The notes under the pieces were generated by a model. That model did no database searches and was not told where the DNA came from. It saw only the letters and a program-made list of their open reading frames with translations. The position numbers and the translations under genes were made by a program. From assembly GCA_006503535.1 (NCBI GenBank), contig QYRS01000005.1, forward strand, positions 3,658,001 to 3,722,000: a DNA stretch of 64,000 bases, written 5' to 3'. The DNA comes from Arthrinium phaeospermum (lineage: Eukaryota; Ascomycota; Sordariomycetes; Amphisphaeriales; Apiosporaceae). How positions within the stretch are numbered: position 1 is the stretch's first letter; each line of letters begins with the position of its first letter. Below, piece by piece: positions 1-12,139 of this stretch.

Positions 1-1391
1 AGAGGACTGGCTGAGGAGAAGCTCGAGAAGGCTGAGCTGCATGTTGATGGGGGCTGTCAGACAGTTGGTCAGTTCTATACTCCGCCGCTATCATGAATAC
101 TCGTAAACAGAAAGTGGAGGCTTACGACTTTCGTGAAGTGGAAATGGCAATGACACCCTGATGTCGGTGCATTCTTCCTTGATCCGTTCCACCTCCAAGG
201 GGCCCTTAGAATAACCCTCACTCGTCATCATGGAGTCAATGTCCTCTATGAGCTTCTGTAGACGAATGATATAAGGCAAGTGTGGGTCGGTCGAGTACTC
301 GGCTTCTCGTCCCAAGTGCTCACAGTAGTCACGCATGTACGAGGTGTATTGCACATGTTTGGACTTCTGCATGAGCACGGATGAGCTAGAATCACCTGTC
401 AGTGTTGTTTCTACAAGCAGAGAAAAGGTTCAGTGCGTGCAGGTATAAGTACCTTGAAGATAAATAGTACGCGCCGGCCAATGCTCTCATGTCATCTGAA
501 TCCCAGTCCTGGCCATTCTGGTACTTCCCCTTGTCAACAGCCCAGAAGTCGGGCTTGTGCCTCGGCCGGTCGAGTCTCATGTCGCAGATGATGCTGGTAG
601 CAAGGTGAAGGTGCTGAGTATGCTTTCGTGGTCTCGGTTGGTAATGTGCCCTGAAAAGCGTTGTGAGTAAGATGCTGTTCCCCAGGGCTGAAAAACATAC
701 TTACCAAGCTACACTGATGAGGAGACCCTGCAGCACATCAAGGCAGTGCATTGGACCAGTGGCTACTCTTGAGGCGATGAGCTCATTAAATAGGCCACCC
801 AGCGTCCTCTGGAGCTTGAGATGTCCATGGGATGCAGCAGCTAGCACCGCAAGTCTTGTGCACGGTCGGTCTCTGGCAAGGTCGCCGACAGAAACCTGTT
901 CCGAAAGCACCACGAAGGGAAAGTAAGGCGTCATCTTGGTTCTGAAATAGCTCAATAGCTCCTGTCCAATTTTGATTGACAGAAACCCTCGAAAGAAAGG
1001 GTCAAATGAGTCGGCAGTCTGCGACACGCCGACATTGCTTGGCGCCTTTCCCTGCCGTCCCGCTGTCTGATCCACCACTTCGGTGGCCGAAGGCGCTGGC
1101 ACCGGCGATCTGGACTCGCTGATGGATCCGTCCCCCGATCTGTTTCTAGGTATTTCGTTTTAGCTATCATGCTCGATCACACTGTTGGACTGGGGGAATG
1201 ACATACTCTCGTCGCCCGTAGATGCGACGAGCGGGGCGGAAGATGCACGTCTTGTTCAGGCGCTGGCAACGGTCGCATGCACCGGTCCCTCCGGCCCTCC
1301 TGCATCGGATCTTGGCGCGAAAACATGTCTGGCATGTCTTCAGCAAAGGCGCGCCGGTACTGCGGAATTCAATTGATTCGTTTGTCTCCAT
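1..1391 (-). CDS. Zn(II)2Cys6 fungal transcription factor, 3' end off the window
   Basis: This is a nuclear DNA-binding regulator. The first exon encodes a binuclear zinc cluster, starting CQTCFRAKIRC and ending NKTC with C-x2-C-x6-C...C-x2-C-x6-C spacing, around residues 20-50. Downstream exons carry motifs typical of the fungal-specific middle domain, such as SYFRTKMTPYFPFV, LAVLAAASH and KHVQYTSYMRDYCEHL. I place five exons on the minus strand: 1391-1207, 1145-705, 650-453, 385-126 and 53 to beyond position 1. All four introns (54-72 bp) are GT-AG and phase-consistent. The start is the ATG at 1391; upstream in-frame codons are non-ATG. It lies 336 bp downstream of the SDR gene on the same strand, so a pathway-regulator relationship is possible but unproven. 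The C-terminus lies outside the window. Confidence 0.85.
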
Positions 1392-1572
1392 TTGGCGTTT
1401 TGTCGAAGGGGTAGTGATGATGCTGTGGGATTTCTGGGATGGCGTATTGCTAGTGGTGAGAGGTTGCACCGCCACACTGACGACGCCAACTGAATCGTCC
1501 TTCCTTCACTGTACGAGAACGTCGAAATGACTGAGTCTCTGTCTCTCTTCACTTCCATCCATCGTTCTCATA

Positions 1573-1594
1573 CTCTCTCTCTCTCTCTCTCTCT
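1573..1594. repeat. (CT)n microsatellite in a pyrimidine-rich tract
   Basis: An uninterrupted CT dinucleotide run is followed by T-rich, CT-rich sequence to about 1670. On the minus strand this is a GA-rich tract about 180 bp before the start codon of the Zn2Cys6 regulator gene, and may belong to its promoter or 5' leader. Confidence 0.8.
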
Positions 1595-1727
1595 GTCTCT
1601 CCTTTTTTTTCTTTTTTTTATGTTATCCTTCTTTTCTCTTTTCTCTCTTTTTTCTCTCTCTGTTTGATGGTTCATCTTCCACCATGCTTTTGTTATCTCT
1701 CCCCTGTTACCCCCAGTGGGTCGCCCC

Positions 1728-2873
1728 TCAATCCTTTACCAACCCCAACATCATCGCCACTCCAACGACAATATCCTTCGCGAATCCCGCCCATCCCTTG
1801 ATCGCCTCGATCTGGTTCAGCATCATGAGGATCCTCCGATTCGACATCTCCACCAACTCGTAGTCATAAGCGCAAACCTCCCATGAAGAAGCCACGCGCA
1901 CACCCTCTCCACCACTGCTGCTTCCCGTGGCGACATCCGTCCCCTGAAGAAGCTCCGTGACTTCGATCACGTTGTTATCTTCCTGGACCCGCACCTTGGG
2001 CCCGACCACGAGCGCGCGCCCCACGATGGTGGTGTCGGCCATGAAGCGCGTCCCCGCCTCGACGACGGCGTCGACGGTGCCGCCCGCGGAGCCCGCGAGA
2101 GCAATGCGGGCGATGGGCGGGAAGATGGGCGTCGCGATGATGTAGGGGCACATCAAGTTCACGCGCACCTCGGACTGCCACCCCGCCACCCCGCGCAGGG
2201 ACCGGAACAGCCCCAGCACCGCGTGCTTGCTCATGGTGTACTGTGTCGACTGCGCGACCGGCCAGAGCGAGGCCACGGAGCCCAGCAGCAGCAGGTGTCG
2301 ATCTCGCAGATGATCAGGGGTTCGGGGTTTCCCCAAGTCGTCGGGCGAGCTGCCCGGGTTCCGCGCTAGCCAATACATGGCCAGATGGGCCGTATAAGCG
2401 GCTCCGACGAGGTTGACGTCGAGACACTTGAGGTTGGGCCTGGCCGGCCCGGGGCCAGCGTCGCCGATCTTCTTGTCCTCGGCTCGGCAGAAGGCGAAGT
2501 CGGTATCCGAGATCCCGGCGTTGACGACAACGGCATCGATACCGCCGTGGGGGCTTAGCGCCACCGCGTCGCGGAAGAAGGCGGCCTGCGAGTCCCAGGA
2601 CGCCACGTCGCAGTGCCGGTAGTACTGGTGTGGGGAGCCGCCCGGGGTGGTGCGCAGCGCAGCGACTAGGGCCTCGCCGGCGGCGTCTTGGACGTCGCCG
2701 ACGATGACGTGAGCGCCGTAGGAGGCCCAGTGGCGGGCGAAGGCTGCGCCGAATCCCGACGCGCCGCCGGTGATGAGGATGGTGCGGCCGCGGACATCGT
2801 CTGATTGGACGGGCTGGGTGATGTCAATGGGCTTGGATTGGCGGATGAGAGGCACGACGTTTTCCTTCCCCAT
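1728..2873 (-). CDS. Classical short-chain dehydrogenase/reductase
   Basis: This is a 381-residue NAD(P)-dependent SDR with a Rossmann fold. The dinucleotide-binding motif TGGASGFG is at residues 35-42 and an NAG motif is at 118-120. A serine-rich active-site strand (LLLGSVAS) is near 196-202, and the catalytic YxxxK is YTMSK, with Tyr212 and Lys216. Asp60 at the end of beta-strand 2 suggests NAD rather than NADP as cofactor. It is longer than a typical 250-residue SDR because of an insertion before the active-site strand (about 130-195) and a C-terminal extension. It is intronless, with an ATG at 2873. Related enzymes oxidise alcohols in fungal secondary metabolism, but the substrate cannot be read from sequence. 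It sits upstream of, and in tandem with, a Zn2Cys6 regulator. Confidence 0.88.
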   Translation of the reverse strand: MGKENVVPLIRQSKPIDITQPVQSDDVRGRTILITGGASGFGAAFARHWASYGAHVIVGDVQDAAGEALVAALRTTPGGSPHQYYRHCDVASWDSQAAFFRDAVALSPHGGIDAVVVNAGISDTDFAFCRAEDKKIGDAGPGPARPNLKCLDVNLVGAAYTAHLAMYWLARNPGSSPDDLGKPRTPDHLRDRHLLLLGSVASLWPVAQSTQYTMSKHAVLGLFRSLRGVAGWQSEVRVNLMCPYIIATPIFPPIARIALAGSAGGTVDAVVEAGTRFMADTTIVGRALVVGPKVRVQEDNNVIEVTELLQGTDVATGSSSGGEGVRVASSWEVCAYDYELVEMSNRRILMMLNQIEAIKGWAGFAKDIVVGVAMMLGLVKD

Positions 2874-5800
2874 CGTGCTGCGGTGACAAACTGGTTATCA
2901 AAGGCAAAGAGTAAGCGTGAGTAAGGAGATGCAATGGAAAGAATGTTGATGGAAGAAACCAAGATGATGCGGTTCTTCAAGACAGGTAGGTCACTTTAGA
3001 GACTTTTATCATGGGGCTGAAAATGAAGTTCGTCTGTTCATTAGATCGATTATCCCTGTTGCTGCATGGTATGGCGTCAAGTTTCCCCTGAATCTTAAAG
3101 TTCGTTTTCGGTTTCGTGATGCAGGTCTAGCCTATTAGTGTTCACAAAGCTTCGTCGAATAGCCTCGGTGCTATCTGTGCTGTGCAGATACGAGGCCTAG
3201 TAAGTTGACCACATAAATGAACCATATCACACGGGCCGAAGTGGTTGCTCGATGATACACCACAACCCCCAGTCCTTGCGTGTCAGCCTCCTGGTTTTCA
3301 GTCCTTAGATGAGGGTCAAACTCATGACGCAGACTCGTTCTGAGTCGGCGTATGAAGCTGGCTGATCTTTAATTCTTACTGGCCCTTGAACCAATCTGTA
3401 TATCAGCCTTTGGTCGCCGACTTCGGTCTGATATCCAGGCAAATTGATCACATCGAGAGGAATGAAGTCGTTGCAGCAAGGTGAAAATGGGAGCAGGTGC
3501 ATGGATATGGTTTACGCGTGCATACGTACTTTAGGGGGAAGACATATCAAACGTTTTCAACAACACGAACGTCAGATCAATGCAAGCCACTTCGAGACAC
3601 GAGGCCATATCGTTACCCCTGCGGCGTCCACCCGTGTCACGAAGCATGAAAATGGGACATGTTATCAGAGCAACAAAGGTTTGTTGTCTGCAGGAAATGC
3701 TGGTGGTCTCATAAAGGGGGGTAGGGGGCTGGTATGATCTGTTTATCATTCAAAGCTGCCGAGAGCGCAGAATAACGCGGGATAAGGATTGGTTTAGGAC
3801 GTTTGCCGGGCACTCGCCATGGAATGCCGCCTTGTGTTGGTTCGTGTCTCACTACCGGTATTAGGGTATTGAACCTCCTGGAGGTCGAAAAGTTCAATCA
3901 CCAAAACGATAAGTGGCCAAGTGCAGGCTCTTCCGAAGAGCATGCCAGCCGGAATAGACGTTCGTGATCTTGGCTAAGACGGGTCCTGGGTAGCCTCGCA
4001 ACGGATGGAAGAAGATGCGGTAGCCCAGTAAGAAGCGTTACAATGTAGTTAGCAAATCTCTTTTCTGTCCACGACAAAGGGTGAGGGTTGTCTATCAATT
4101 GGACAACGAAGTAGACAGCGTACATTGCCACTAGTAGGATGACGGTGCTCATCGCTTAGGGTGCGGAGCTGATATATCAACCAGTACTCACCAGGTATCA
4201 GGCGTCGTTTTTCTAGAAGCTACTGAAAGCGCAGAATAAAGGAGTGTGGAGAAAGAGTCAGTTCAAGGTGGCCACAACGGCATCGTGAATGGATGAGTAA
4301 GTCAAGGTAGGGGGGAGCCGAGCAGGCCCAACTCCATCAGCAAGGGGTTGGACGTTGCCAAGTGGTCGGAGAAACACGCACCCAATCTGAGCCAGCAGAG
4401 CGAGCGCGGCGGTTGCTCCAAATCAAATAGTTGGCCGGTACTGACTATCGCTACCACGATGCGCCGCAACCTGGTACCAACACTAACTTGGACTTGGCAC
4501 TGCGCACTTGGTCCCTTTGGGTCTCACGCCTTCGGGATCGCAACGGCCGCCTTTTCAGACTCTCGAGGCCCACACGGCGACGGTGCAACTGCCGGCCTGT
4601 GTCGCTGCCAACGACTACATACACGATGTGGCCGATGAATCAATTACGATGCTACATCATTGCTTCTATCTATGCTGGAACCGTTCAACAAGCTTCCGGG
4701 CATGGTAATTCTGGCGGAATTAGCCGCAATCCAGGGCACACAATTAAGGCACTGTCACGGTCACTAACTGGGCCGGTCCATGTTCAACTGATTATCCCAC
4801 TGATTGCCTGGCATAATCATTACATTCATTCCATTAATCAATAGAATATGATGGAATTTGTGTCAAGCGTCAAATGTCAATTTGGTTGAGCGTGACGGAT
4901 CTTTGGGACCGCTCAACCTTCTTCCCAGCCTGAAACCTGTTTCTGCACACAAGCCCTCGATAATCAGTTCCAATTCATCATTACCACTCCTCCAGTCAGT
5001 GCCTCTCTCAAGACCAGATACGCCGGCGCAGAAAAGAGCTATTCGTGGCTACCATTGGGTCCGGCGCTGGGTCGCTGGCCAGCGCCATTGCCAGGCCGGC
5101 GATGATATTCACGACCTCGAGGTCGTACGGCCCCGCCCGGCCGCCACTGTAAGACTACTCGTTCCTGAACCGCCTCTATTGACACGCTGATTGATGCGGT
5201 GTAGCCCCAGGGCTCTAAGCCTCTTCGGAGGTGTAAGAATCTGGCCGCCGAAGATAACATCGTTATCAACAATGAATGATCAAGCACGCCGCCGCCAATA
5301 CAGCCGACTTATTGGGCTCTCGAAACCCGAGAGCTTTCGCCAGTCGTCCTGTTCTGCTGCCCGCTACTTACTTTTCTTGGTGGTGGTTGGCACTGCATTG
5401 GCTGAGCACAGCACACCTAGGCCCTAAAACCCCACCGCAACTCACGCGACATGGCTGCCCCAAGAGGTCCATCCATCCACAGTGGAGGTGGGACATTCGC
5501 CTTCAATCCAGCAACAACAACCTCCCACCAGCCCAAGGTTTCATTGGTCCCCGTACCTATCACCCAGAGCTTGAAAAGAGACCTATCAATCAGAACGTCT
5601 GCATTCCCAGCAAGAGAATCAAGGAGAAGGTAATCCGCGGTGCCATCAACGCCAACGGTGCTGCAGACGGTCCTACCATGCCATAGGCACGAAGGCTGAA
5701 GCCGCAACACGATCCAGGGCTTGTCAGGACCAGGCTCCCACACACTGTTCCGAGCTGTTTGACGAGAGCGTTACATGCGGGCTTTGACTATTCCTCTTCG

Positions 5801-6712
5801 CTCCCCTACCGGAGCCAGACAGGAGAAGTCAACAGCTGCGAGTTACAGCTGACTTGAATGGCTTGGTGTCGAGGATTGGAAACAAGACACAACAACAATA
5901 ATTAGTCTTGATATCGCAGATAGCAATTGAAACTATTTATACATGACATGACTGTTGAAAGTACTTTGTTCGAGTTTGTCATGATGATTCGGCGTCAATT
6001 TCTACAGATGCCATTCTAACCTGGATCTTACATCGGGATCACGTCGATGTAACATTGCTGGCCTACGTGACAAGTGGTCATCAAATTGGGCCATCCGACT
6101 GCTGAAGGAGGCAAATCAATTGTTTCGTACCTTAACTACAAGGAGTTGTGACCGAGGTCCCACTGCCCATACGCGCCTTCTTGCAAGTGCGTTTGCCGAC
6201 ATCTTCTACTCACGTCTGCTGTCCGTTTCGTTTGAGGCTGGCTCCACGAACTTGTAGCACAAGTGATTTCAACTGGAAAGAGGTGAGTCAACATTCCATC
6301 TGACCCACAACCTCTGTTTCTTTTCCATCGCCCGGGAAAATGTTGAGGTGGGTCAGCCATTCTTTCTACAGAATTTGGTTTTCCTTCCAAGGGAAGGAGC
6401 AGTGCGGCGCGACCCGAAGCTTTCATATCACAAGCCTGCCTCGCAGGAAGTTACGTCAAGGCAGCAACATCGCTGGCACCGCCTGACCCCAACAAACCAA
6501 TTGGTTTTTCGCACACTTCTCTGTCAGGACCGAATTACCAAGAGTTTGAACAATCTGATCAATTGGCTTTTGGATGTCGGATTCTCTCCTGTCCCCATTA
6601 CTCACGTCAACCCACCTGCTTCCACCATCTCCCTCTTCCTGCCCATACCACACCACCAAGCTTCTTTCGATCCACGGATCGAGGAACACCTCACTTTCGA
6701 CCTGTCGTCGCA
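2874..6712. other. Gene-poor interval
   Basis: No coding region with recognisable domains or convincing exon structure was found across 3.8 kb. One ATG-initiated minus-strand ORF (4152-3898, 84 codons) has a hydrophobic N-terminus but no recognisable family. The stretch at about 5880-6110 is comparatively A+T-rich. The last 100 bases before 6713 are pyrimidine-rich and probably form the 5' leader of the next gene. Confidence 0.5.
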
Positions 6713-7906
6713 ATGGTCAAACCCGACCCAGACTCGCGTCGTTCGCGACGCTTGGCACATGTGAGTTACCCTTTCATTCACTTTCTGTGATACCATGACG
6801 CTAACAGTTCTCATCAGCTACAACCATCACTGCGCATGGTCGACGATCCCGAAACCATGATGCCAGAGGATGATGGGGACGCCAACTCTCCCAACGGTCT
6901 CTCCCACGAGTCATCACCGTCTCCTCCTCGGCTTCGCCCTCCCCCTCGACCCTCTCTCAAGAGATCGTCGTCTCCTCTCCCAATTCGCCCCGCGAAGGCT
7001 GCCAGACAGCGAAAGGTCAAGCAAGAACACGAAGTCATCTACATTTCCATTGATTTGGAGTCCGTTGACGACCTCAAGATACCAGAACCTTCCAACAACG
7101 CTCTTCAGCATGCCCCAAACCTCGTTCCCCAGCCCAATACCCAGGTCTCGGGAAACTCGTCACCCGGTACAGACAAGGAGGACTTTCGTCAGGCGCTGCT
7201 TCTCGAAGACTGTCTGCTCTTGAGCAGCCTCGACCTGGACACCGATATGGCTGAGGATGCTGTCGTGCCCCGACATTCCTTCAATGGCAGAATCCGGACC
7301 CCGGTGCAAGATTTGAGAAAGGCAAGACTCGCGGAATGGCAGGCCGTGCGAGATTCTTCTCGCATTCATGAAGCACGAAACTATGTTGACGCCCAGCGCA
7401 ATCGCCTTGCATCCATGGTGGTGCGCCGTGTGGACGGGATGATCAAGGACCACCGGCAGCCTGGATTGCATGCTGACGACTGGAATCGCTTGCTCGCCCT
7501 CGAGTCCAACCTAGGAGCCTGGAAGATCATCGGCTACGTGCTCACCGTCATCACTGTCATCACCGTGGCGGGACTCATCAAAGGAACCATTAAAAGATAC
7601 TCCTGCCCGGCATCAACCACTACAGGTGTGATTCTCCCGCATGCACTGTTTCCCGGCGGTCACCACGAGGCATGGGAGACTGCGCCCGCTTACAGGGGAC
7701 TGCTGCCCATTGAACCAGGTCGAGTGAGGCTCCTTGTGTCCATGACGCCGCTGCCTGTTCCACGTGCAGCCAGCAGCGGTGCTATTGGGGGCTTTAGTCA
7801 TGGTGGTCGATTGATCGGTACAGCTTCTAGAGTGGAGGAACTCAAGGAGGAGGAGGATGTCAAGGACGAAGATGTCGAGGATGGAGAAATTAAGTACGAG
7901 ACCTGA
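6713..7906 (+). CDS. Hypothetical acidic protein with one hydrophobic segment
   Basis: I do not recognise this family. There are two exons, 6713-6760 and 6818-7906. They are separated by a 57 bp intron with a GTGAGT donor, a CTAAC branch point and a CAG acceptor; the join is in phase and gives 378 residues. Exon 1 encodes a short basic N-terminus. The N-terminal third is Pro/Ser-rich and basic, with KRSSSPLP and a lysine/arginine patch (KAARQRKVK). This is followed by VIYISID flanked by acidic residues, which resembles a SUMO-interacting motif. A hydrophobic stretch of about 20 residues lies at 251-270. The C-terminus is a very acidic Glu/Asp tail. The mix of nuclear-like and membrane-like features leaves localisation open. 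Confidence 0.7.
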
Positions 7907-9766
7907 AAGGTTTATTCGGTCAGACTGTAGCATACCGAGTGTGCCGTCAGTTGCACCATGCCACCTTCGTGGCACCTAGCTATCGAGTCAATGAACATTC
8001 GAGTCATCGCAGTAACTGTTATTTGTTTGCGGCTGAAGCCATGTGTCAATTACATCGCCAATTATTACTCTTTTCAAAGTGAACAGGTTGTCTTCGAGCG
8101 GAATCATCAAGGTTTATGGGATAACCTGTTTCTTAAGACACTGGGACAACGAGGAATAAACATAACAATAGGAATGTAAAACCTTCTAATTACTTCTCGT
8201 GGATGAAGTTGATATGTGCCGTGAGGAGGAGTTGTCTCGGCCTCGCTACACGATGCCAAGAGTGGCGAGCAAAGTCGTGTTTGAATTCAACCTTTTCGTC
8301 GGCGAGGATGGCGCGGCTTGTTGGGTTCTGCCGGGCTTTGAAGCCAGTCCTTGGGTATTTCCGTGATCGGCACGCGATTTGGTCTTTACTAGCGAGCACC
8401 TGGAAGCTGACGGCCACAAGTGGTCCACAGTAGGAGAGGGACTTCCAACTCCCATCCGGTAACAAACTCCCACTAACTCGAAACCCTGGGTTTCAGATTC
8501 ACTGGAGCTCATCAACAGGCGGCGAAAAGGCTGACCCTTCCCATTCATCAGAAACGGTAGCCTGATTTAGCCCTCCCATTCTACCAGAGACGGCAAGTAG
8601 CGTCGCATTCTACCTGCGCGGCTGAAGTTGGCCTTTCTACCCTCTAAGTAGGTAGAGACAGAATTGACAGAGTCGACTTTTGACGGCTTGCCAGCGGTGG
8701 AAGGAGGGTTCCCGGACTAGAGCGGGATTTATGTTGGAGTGCAAGATGCCTGCTGGCTTCCGTGGCCTCGACGAGGCTCTTCGATCTGCAACCTGGTTTC
8801 TTCGAATATGGATGAGGACCGTACCGTATTGCACAGTCGACGAGGTGTGGTTTGGTCAGCCGCTTTCCGGTGCCACATTGCATATCCTTTCATTAGGCAG
8901 GATCGTCTTCGCACGCTCTATGCAGAGACCCCAGAGGTAGAAGTCGCCTGCCGACAAGCAGGTATCACTGCAGTACCCGTGTGACGTTCCGATCTCCCGG
9001 ACGAGGTACCGGCTTTCGGCGCCCGCACCTCGGCTTTCGTGACTCTGAAGTCTACCGGGACCGGGGGCATGGCGCTTGGAAACTTGTCTTCGTCCAAGAC
9101 ATCGGTATAACAACGGGACTTATAACCGATCGGGTTTGGTAGGCTCTACCTATGATTACGAGTTCCAAGAAGAGTATTGACAGGTAGAGGAGACATCGGT
9201 GTATTTAGGCTTATGGCGGATCAACCTGATCGAAATGGTACCTCTGAATGTCGATCGCCACCTATTTCGCTTCGCCTGTGCCGCATCACCTGCAACCACG
9301 AGAATGTAGGTTAATTGTAATACTTAGGTGATGCCTCAGCATATTAGTAGCTGCTCTACCGCAATACTCTGCTTGATTGACCACAATTTGGACAACGCAG
9401 GCATCTATGCGCAGTACTTTTGCCGATGGACCCCTCTTTACTGTGCCGCACCCATGCAGCGCACACACCCACACATATCCTCATGCGGTAACCGGGCCCG
9501 CGGTGCCTGGCCAGTGACCAACCATCGTACCGCGGCTATTAATGTCTGCGTTGTGGGTACAAGGGGGGTTCCATTTCGCTGGTCGCTGCAATTCTCTTGC
9601 GCTTGCTCTCAGCCCAACGCCTCCTTTTTTCCACTACTGTCGATTACCAAGCCGCGCCCCCCAATTCCGCTTACTACACGATACATACCACGAAGTACTG
9701 CTGCACGAAACAACGGTAGTTGGTCAAGGAAGGAGCCGAAGCTTATGTCTCTCCTGTCGGTCAGCC
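7907..9766. other. Intergenic interval
   Basis: I see no supported gene, RNA gene or mobile element. Around 8525-8625 there is an imperfect tandem resemblance between two segments of about 35 bp that contain CCCATTC and ACGG. The final part is presumably promoter and 5' leader for the Clr5-domain gene. Confidence 0.45.
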
Positions 9767-11390
9767 ATGCAGGAGAATGTGGGGGGCCGTTGGGCCACGC
9801 CCGACCAATGGGAACAGCACCGCAACACCATCTCGTCGCTGTATCGCCGACACACGCTGGGCGACATTATACGAATAATGCAAAAGGAACACGAGTTCTA
9901 TGCCACGTGGGTTCTCCCGGCAGTCGTCGCAGTTTGGTACTTCGCTTACGGAGATGTCCGCTGACGTTATTAATGCTTTTTATAGCCCGCGAATGTACAA
10001 GCTGCGAATCCACGCCTGGGGCCTCCGGAAGAACCTCAACTTCAAAGAGGCCAAGGAGCTGCTGGAACGCATGATTGACCGGCAGCTCCCGCCCGACCGC
10101 GATTGGCACGCCACGCTCTCCCAACTCCATTCCTACATCGTGCGCCTCCCGCCCATCAAGCAGGCGACGCTGATGAAGCTCTACGAACTAGTCGATTCTG
10201 CGGAGCCTCCCGACACCCCAACCCCTTGTATCCATGCCGGCACGACGACGCCGTCATCCACGCCCCCCACTAATATCCGCGAGCTAAGCCTAGCGGCGGG
10301 CTGCGACCTCCGGCGCGCCGAGGCGTGCGTGCACAACCTCCGCGCCTTCATCCTCGGCGCCTTCGAGAACGCCTGGTGGTCCCACGACACGGTGCCCGCC
10401 ATCGCCGAGACGCGGCGGCTGTACGTGTGGTACCAGAGCTCCGTCGTGTTCCAGGGCGCCCTGCGCCGCCAGAAGACGGCGCAGGCTTTTCAAGTCATCC
10501 GCCCGTACTTCGACCACCAGCCCCGCGTGCTGGCGAGCCGCGACCCCCGCCTCTTCGGCTCGACCGTCGCCTTCGTCGCGCTCGTGGCCGCCGTCGCGCC
10601 CGAGGTCGGGGCCAGCGCGCTGCGGTTCACGGCCGCGGCCGCGGGGGCCACGCACGGGCCGTCTCATCCCTACACGGCCCTCCTGCGGGCCCTGCTCGAC
10701 CTCGCCACCACCGCGGGAAAGGGCAAGGGGGGAGGAGACCAGAGTGGGTTTACTACGACGGGGTTTCTTCCCACCGTCATGCAGTGGTACTATTCGTTCC
10801 TCTGGGAGCAGGCCCGGCCGGACCGGCCGCTGCGGGACATCATCCAGCAGTGCCGCCACGCGACCTATGTCTTGGGGCAGCGGAGCGAGGTCCGCCGGCA
10901 ACTGGATCGCTCTCGCCATTCCGGTGGCGGTGGCGGCGGCGAAGAGACTAGCAGCGGTATCAACCGCCAGATCTCGCTGGATCTTGAAGGGGTCCGCCGC
11001 TACATGCTGCATTATTCGGAGAATTGTAGACCGACAAAGCCGAAGGAGGAAGAGAAGTTGGAACAAGAAACAGCAGCACAAGCAGGGGGCCCCGAATCAA
11101 CTATTGCCCTGAGGACTTTGGATAAAAGCGACAATAGCAATAATAACAACGAGGCAGAGCATACAATAGCACCGGACGATACGCCAGGAGAAACGCACAA
11201 CGACGAGGTGTCTTCCATCGACCGCAGCGACATGCTGGCCAGGCTCACGGAACTGACGGACCTGGAGCAAGCGCTGGAGCAGGACTCCGACGATGGTGGC
11301 GACGGGGGCTTGCATCGGGGCGCGGTGCGGCAGGAGTTCGATCTCTGGCTGGATCGGTACTGCGCCCGTCTCTCTATCACTGATAGCTAG
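9767..11390 (+). CDS. Clr5-domain protein
   Basis: There are two exons, 9767-9906 and 9986-11390, with a 79 bp intron (donor GTGGGT, branch CTGAC, acceptor TATAG). The joined frame gives 514 residues. The N-terminus (about 9-65) matches the Clr5 domain. It has WATPDQWEQHRNTISSLY, then HTLGDIIRIM, and across the splice junction YATPRMYKLRIHAWGLRKN; the clean reconstruction of this motif supports the intron. Clr5 domains occur in many fungal proteins and are presumed to bind DNA or chromatin, after a fission yeast heterochromatin protein. The middle is helical and Ala/Arg-rich. The C-terminal 120 residues are acidic and low-complexity, with Asn, Glu and Asp runs. The biological role is unknown. 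Confidence 0.85.
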
Positions 11391-12139
11391 GACGAATAGG
11401 TCCCCCTAATTCCACGGCTGGCGGCGGGTCACGCTGATTGGTCTCGGGGACTGTCATATGGCGTGATGTATGTTGTGCATGTATGGGGCTGACTTGTACA
11501 CTACAGCCCAATGAAACAGAAATTTACGTACTACTGGACAGAACGCCGAGTACGTAGCAATAATACATAATACTTCATGTACATGGTCTGATGCACCTAA
11601 GGGTTGTGAAAGTGAGCGAGGAAGGAGACGTGGCCTGAGACGGCCCAGGCGTGAATGCCTCTTTGCCAGTTTCTATCTTGCGCCTGTTGGCCAGCGGTCA
11701 ATGGCTGAACCTAATCTACAACATATCTCTGGCTTATCAACGTATCAGCTGGATACGCCCAGAGCACGCAACAATGATGCCAGCGAGTGCAGAGCCAAGA
11801 CCTGCTGCGCCTCCACCACACCAAGCGCCCCAATCAGCTCTCGAGAAGTCCCGATCAGAGCCTTCCCTTTGGTCCAAAATTAGAAGATCATATCTTTGCA
11901 GTGGTGCATAGGTTCCAGGTCTTGATTGGCTATGATCATGCTGGCTCGTGTTCCAACCTTTCTAGCCATGAAGTGCAATCGCACTGCGCTTCTGCTGCAC
12001 TATCGGCTCAGCTCCAGGGAAAATATTTATAAACAGCCAGTCTGACTTTCTGGGTGGGAGGATAACCCACACTCGCAGCTCTCGTGGTTTTCATCGCTGC
12101 GGCTTTGAAGAACCCAGTCGGAACGGCTGCCCTTTCACA
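11391..12139. other. Intergenic interval with TATA-like element
   Basis: No gene is supported. The TATTTATAAA sequence near 12024-12033 lies about 107 bp before the next start codon and is a plausible TATA box for that gene. Confidence 0.45.

Noticed and set aside
3898..4152. ATG-initiated 84-codon minus-strand frame with hydrophobic N-terminus
   Set aside because: No family resemblance, no neighbouring exons in phase and no promoter signal. It is possibly a chance ORF or a gene remnant.
5417..5743. 108-codon minus-strand frame rich in Trp and Gly
   Set aside because: No ATG start and no recognisable motif; not supported as an exon.
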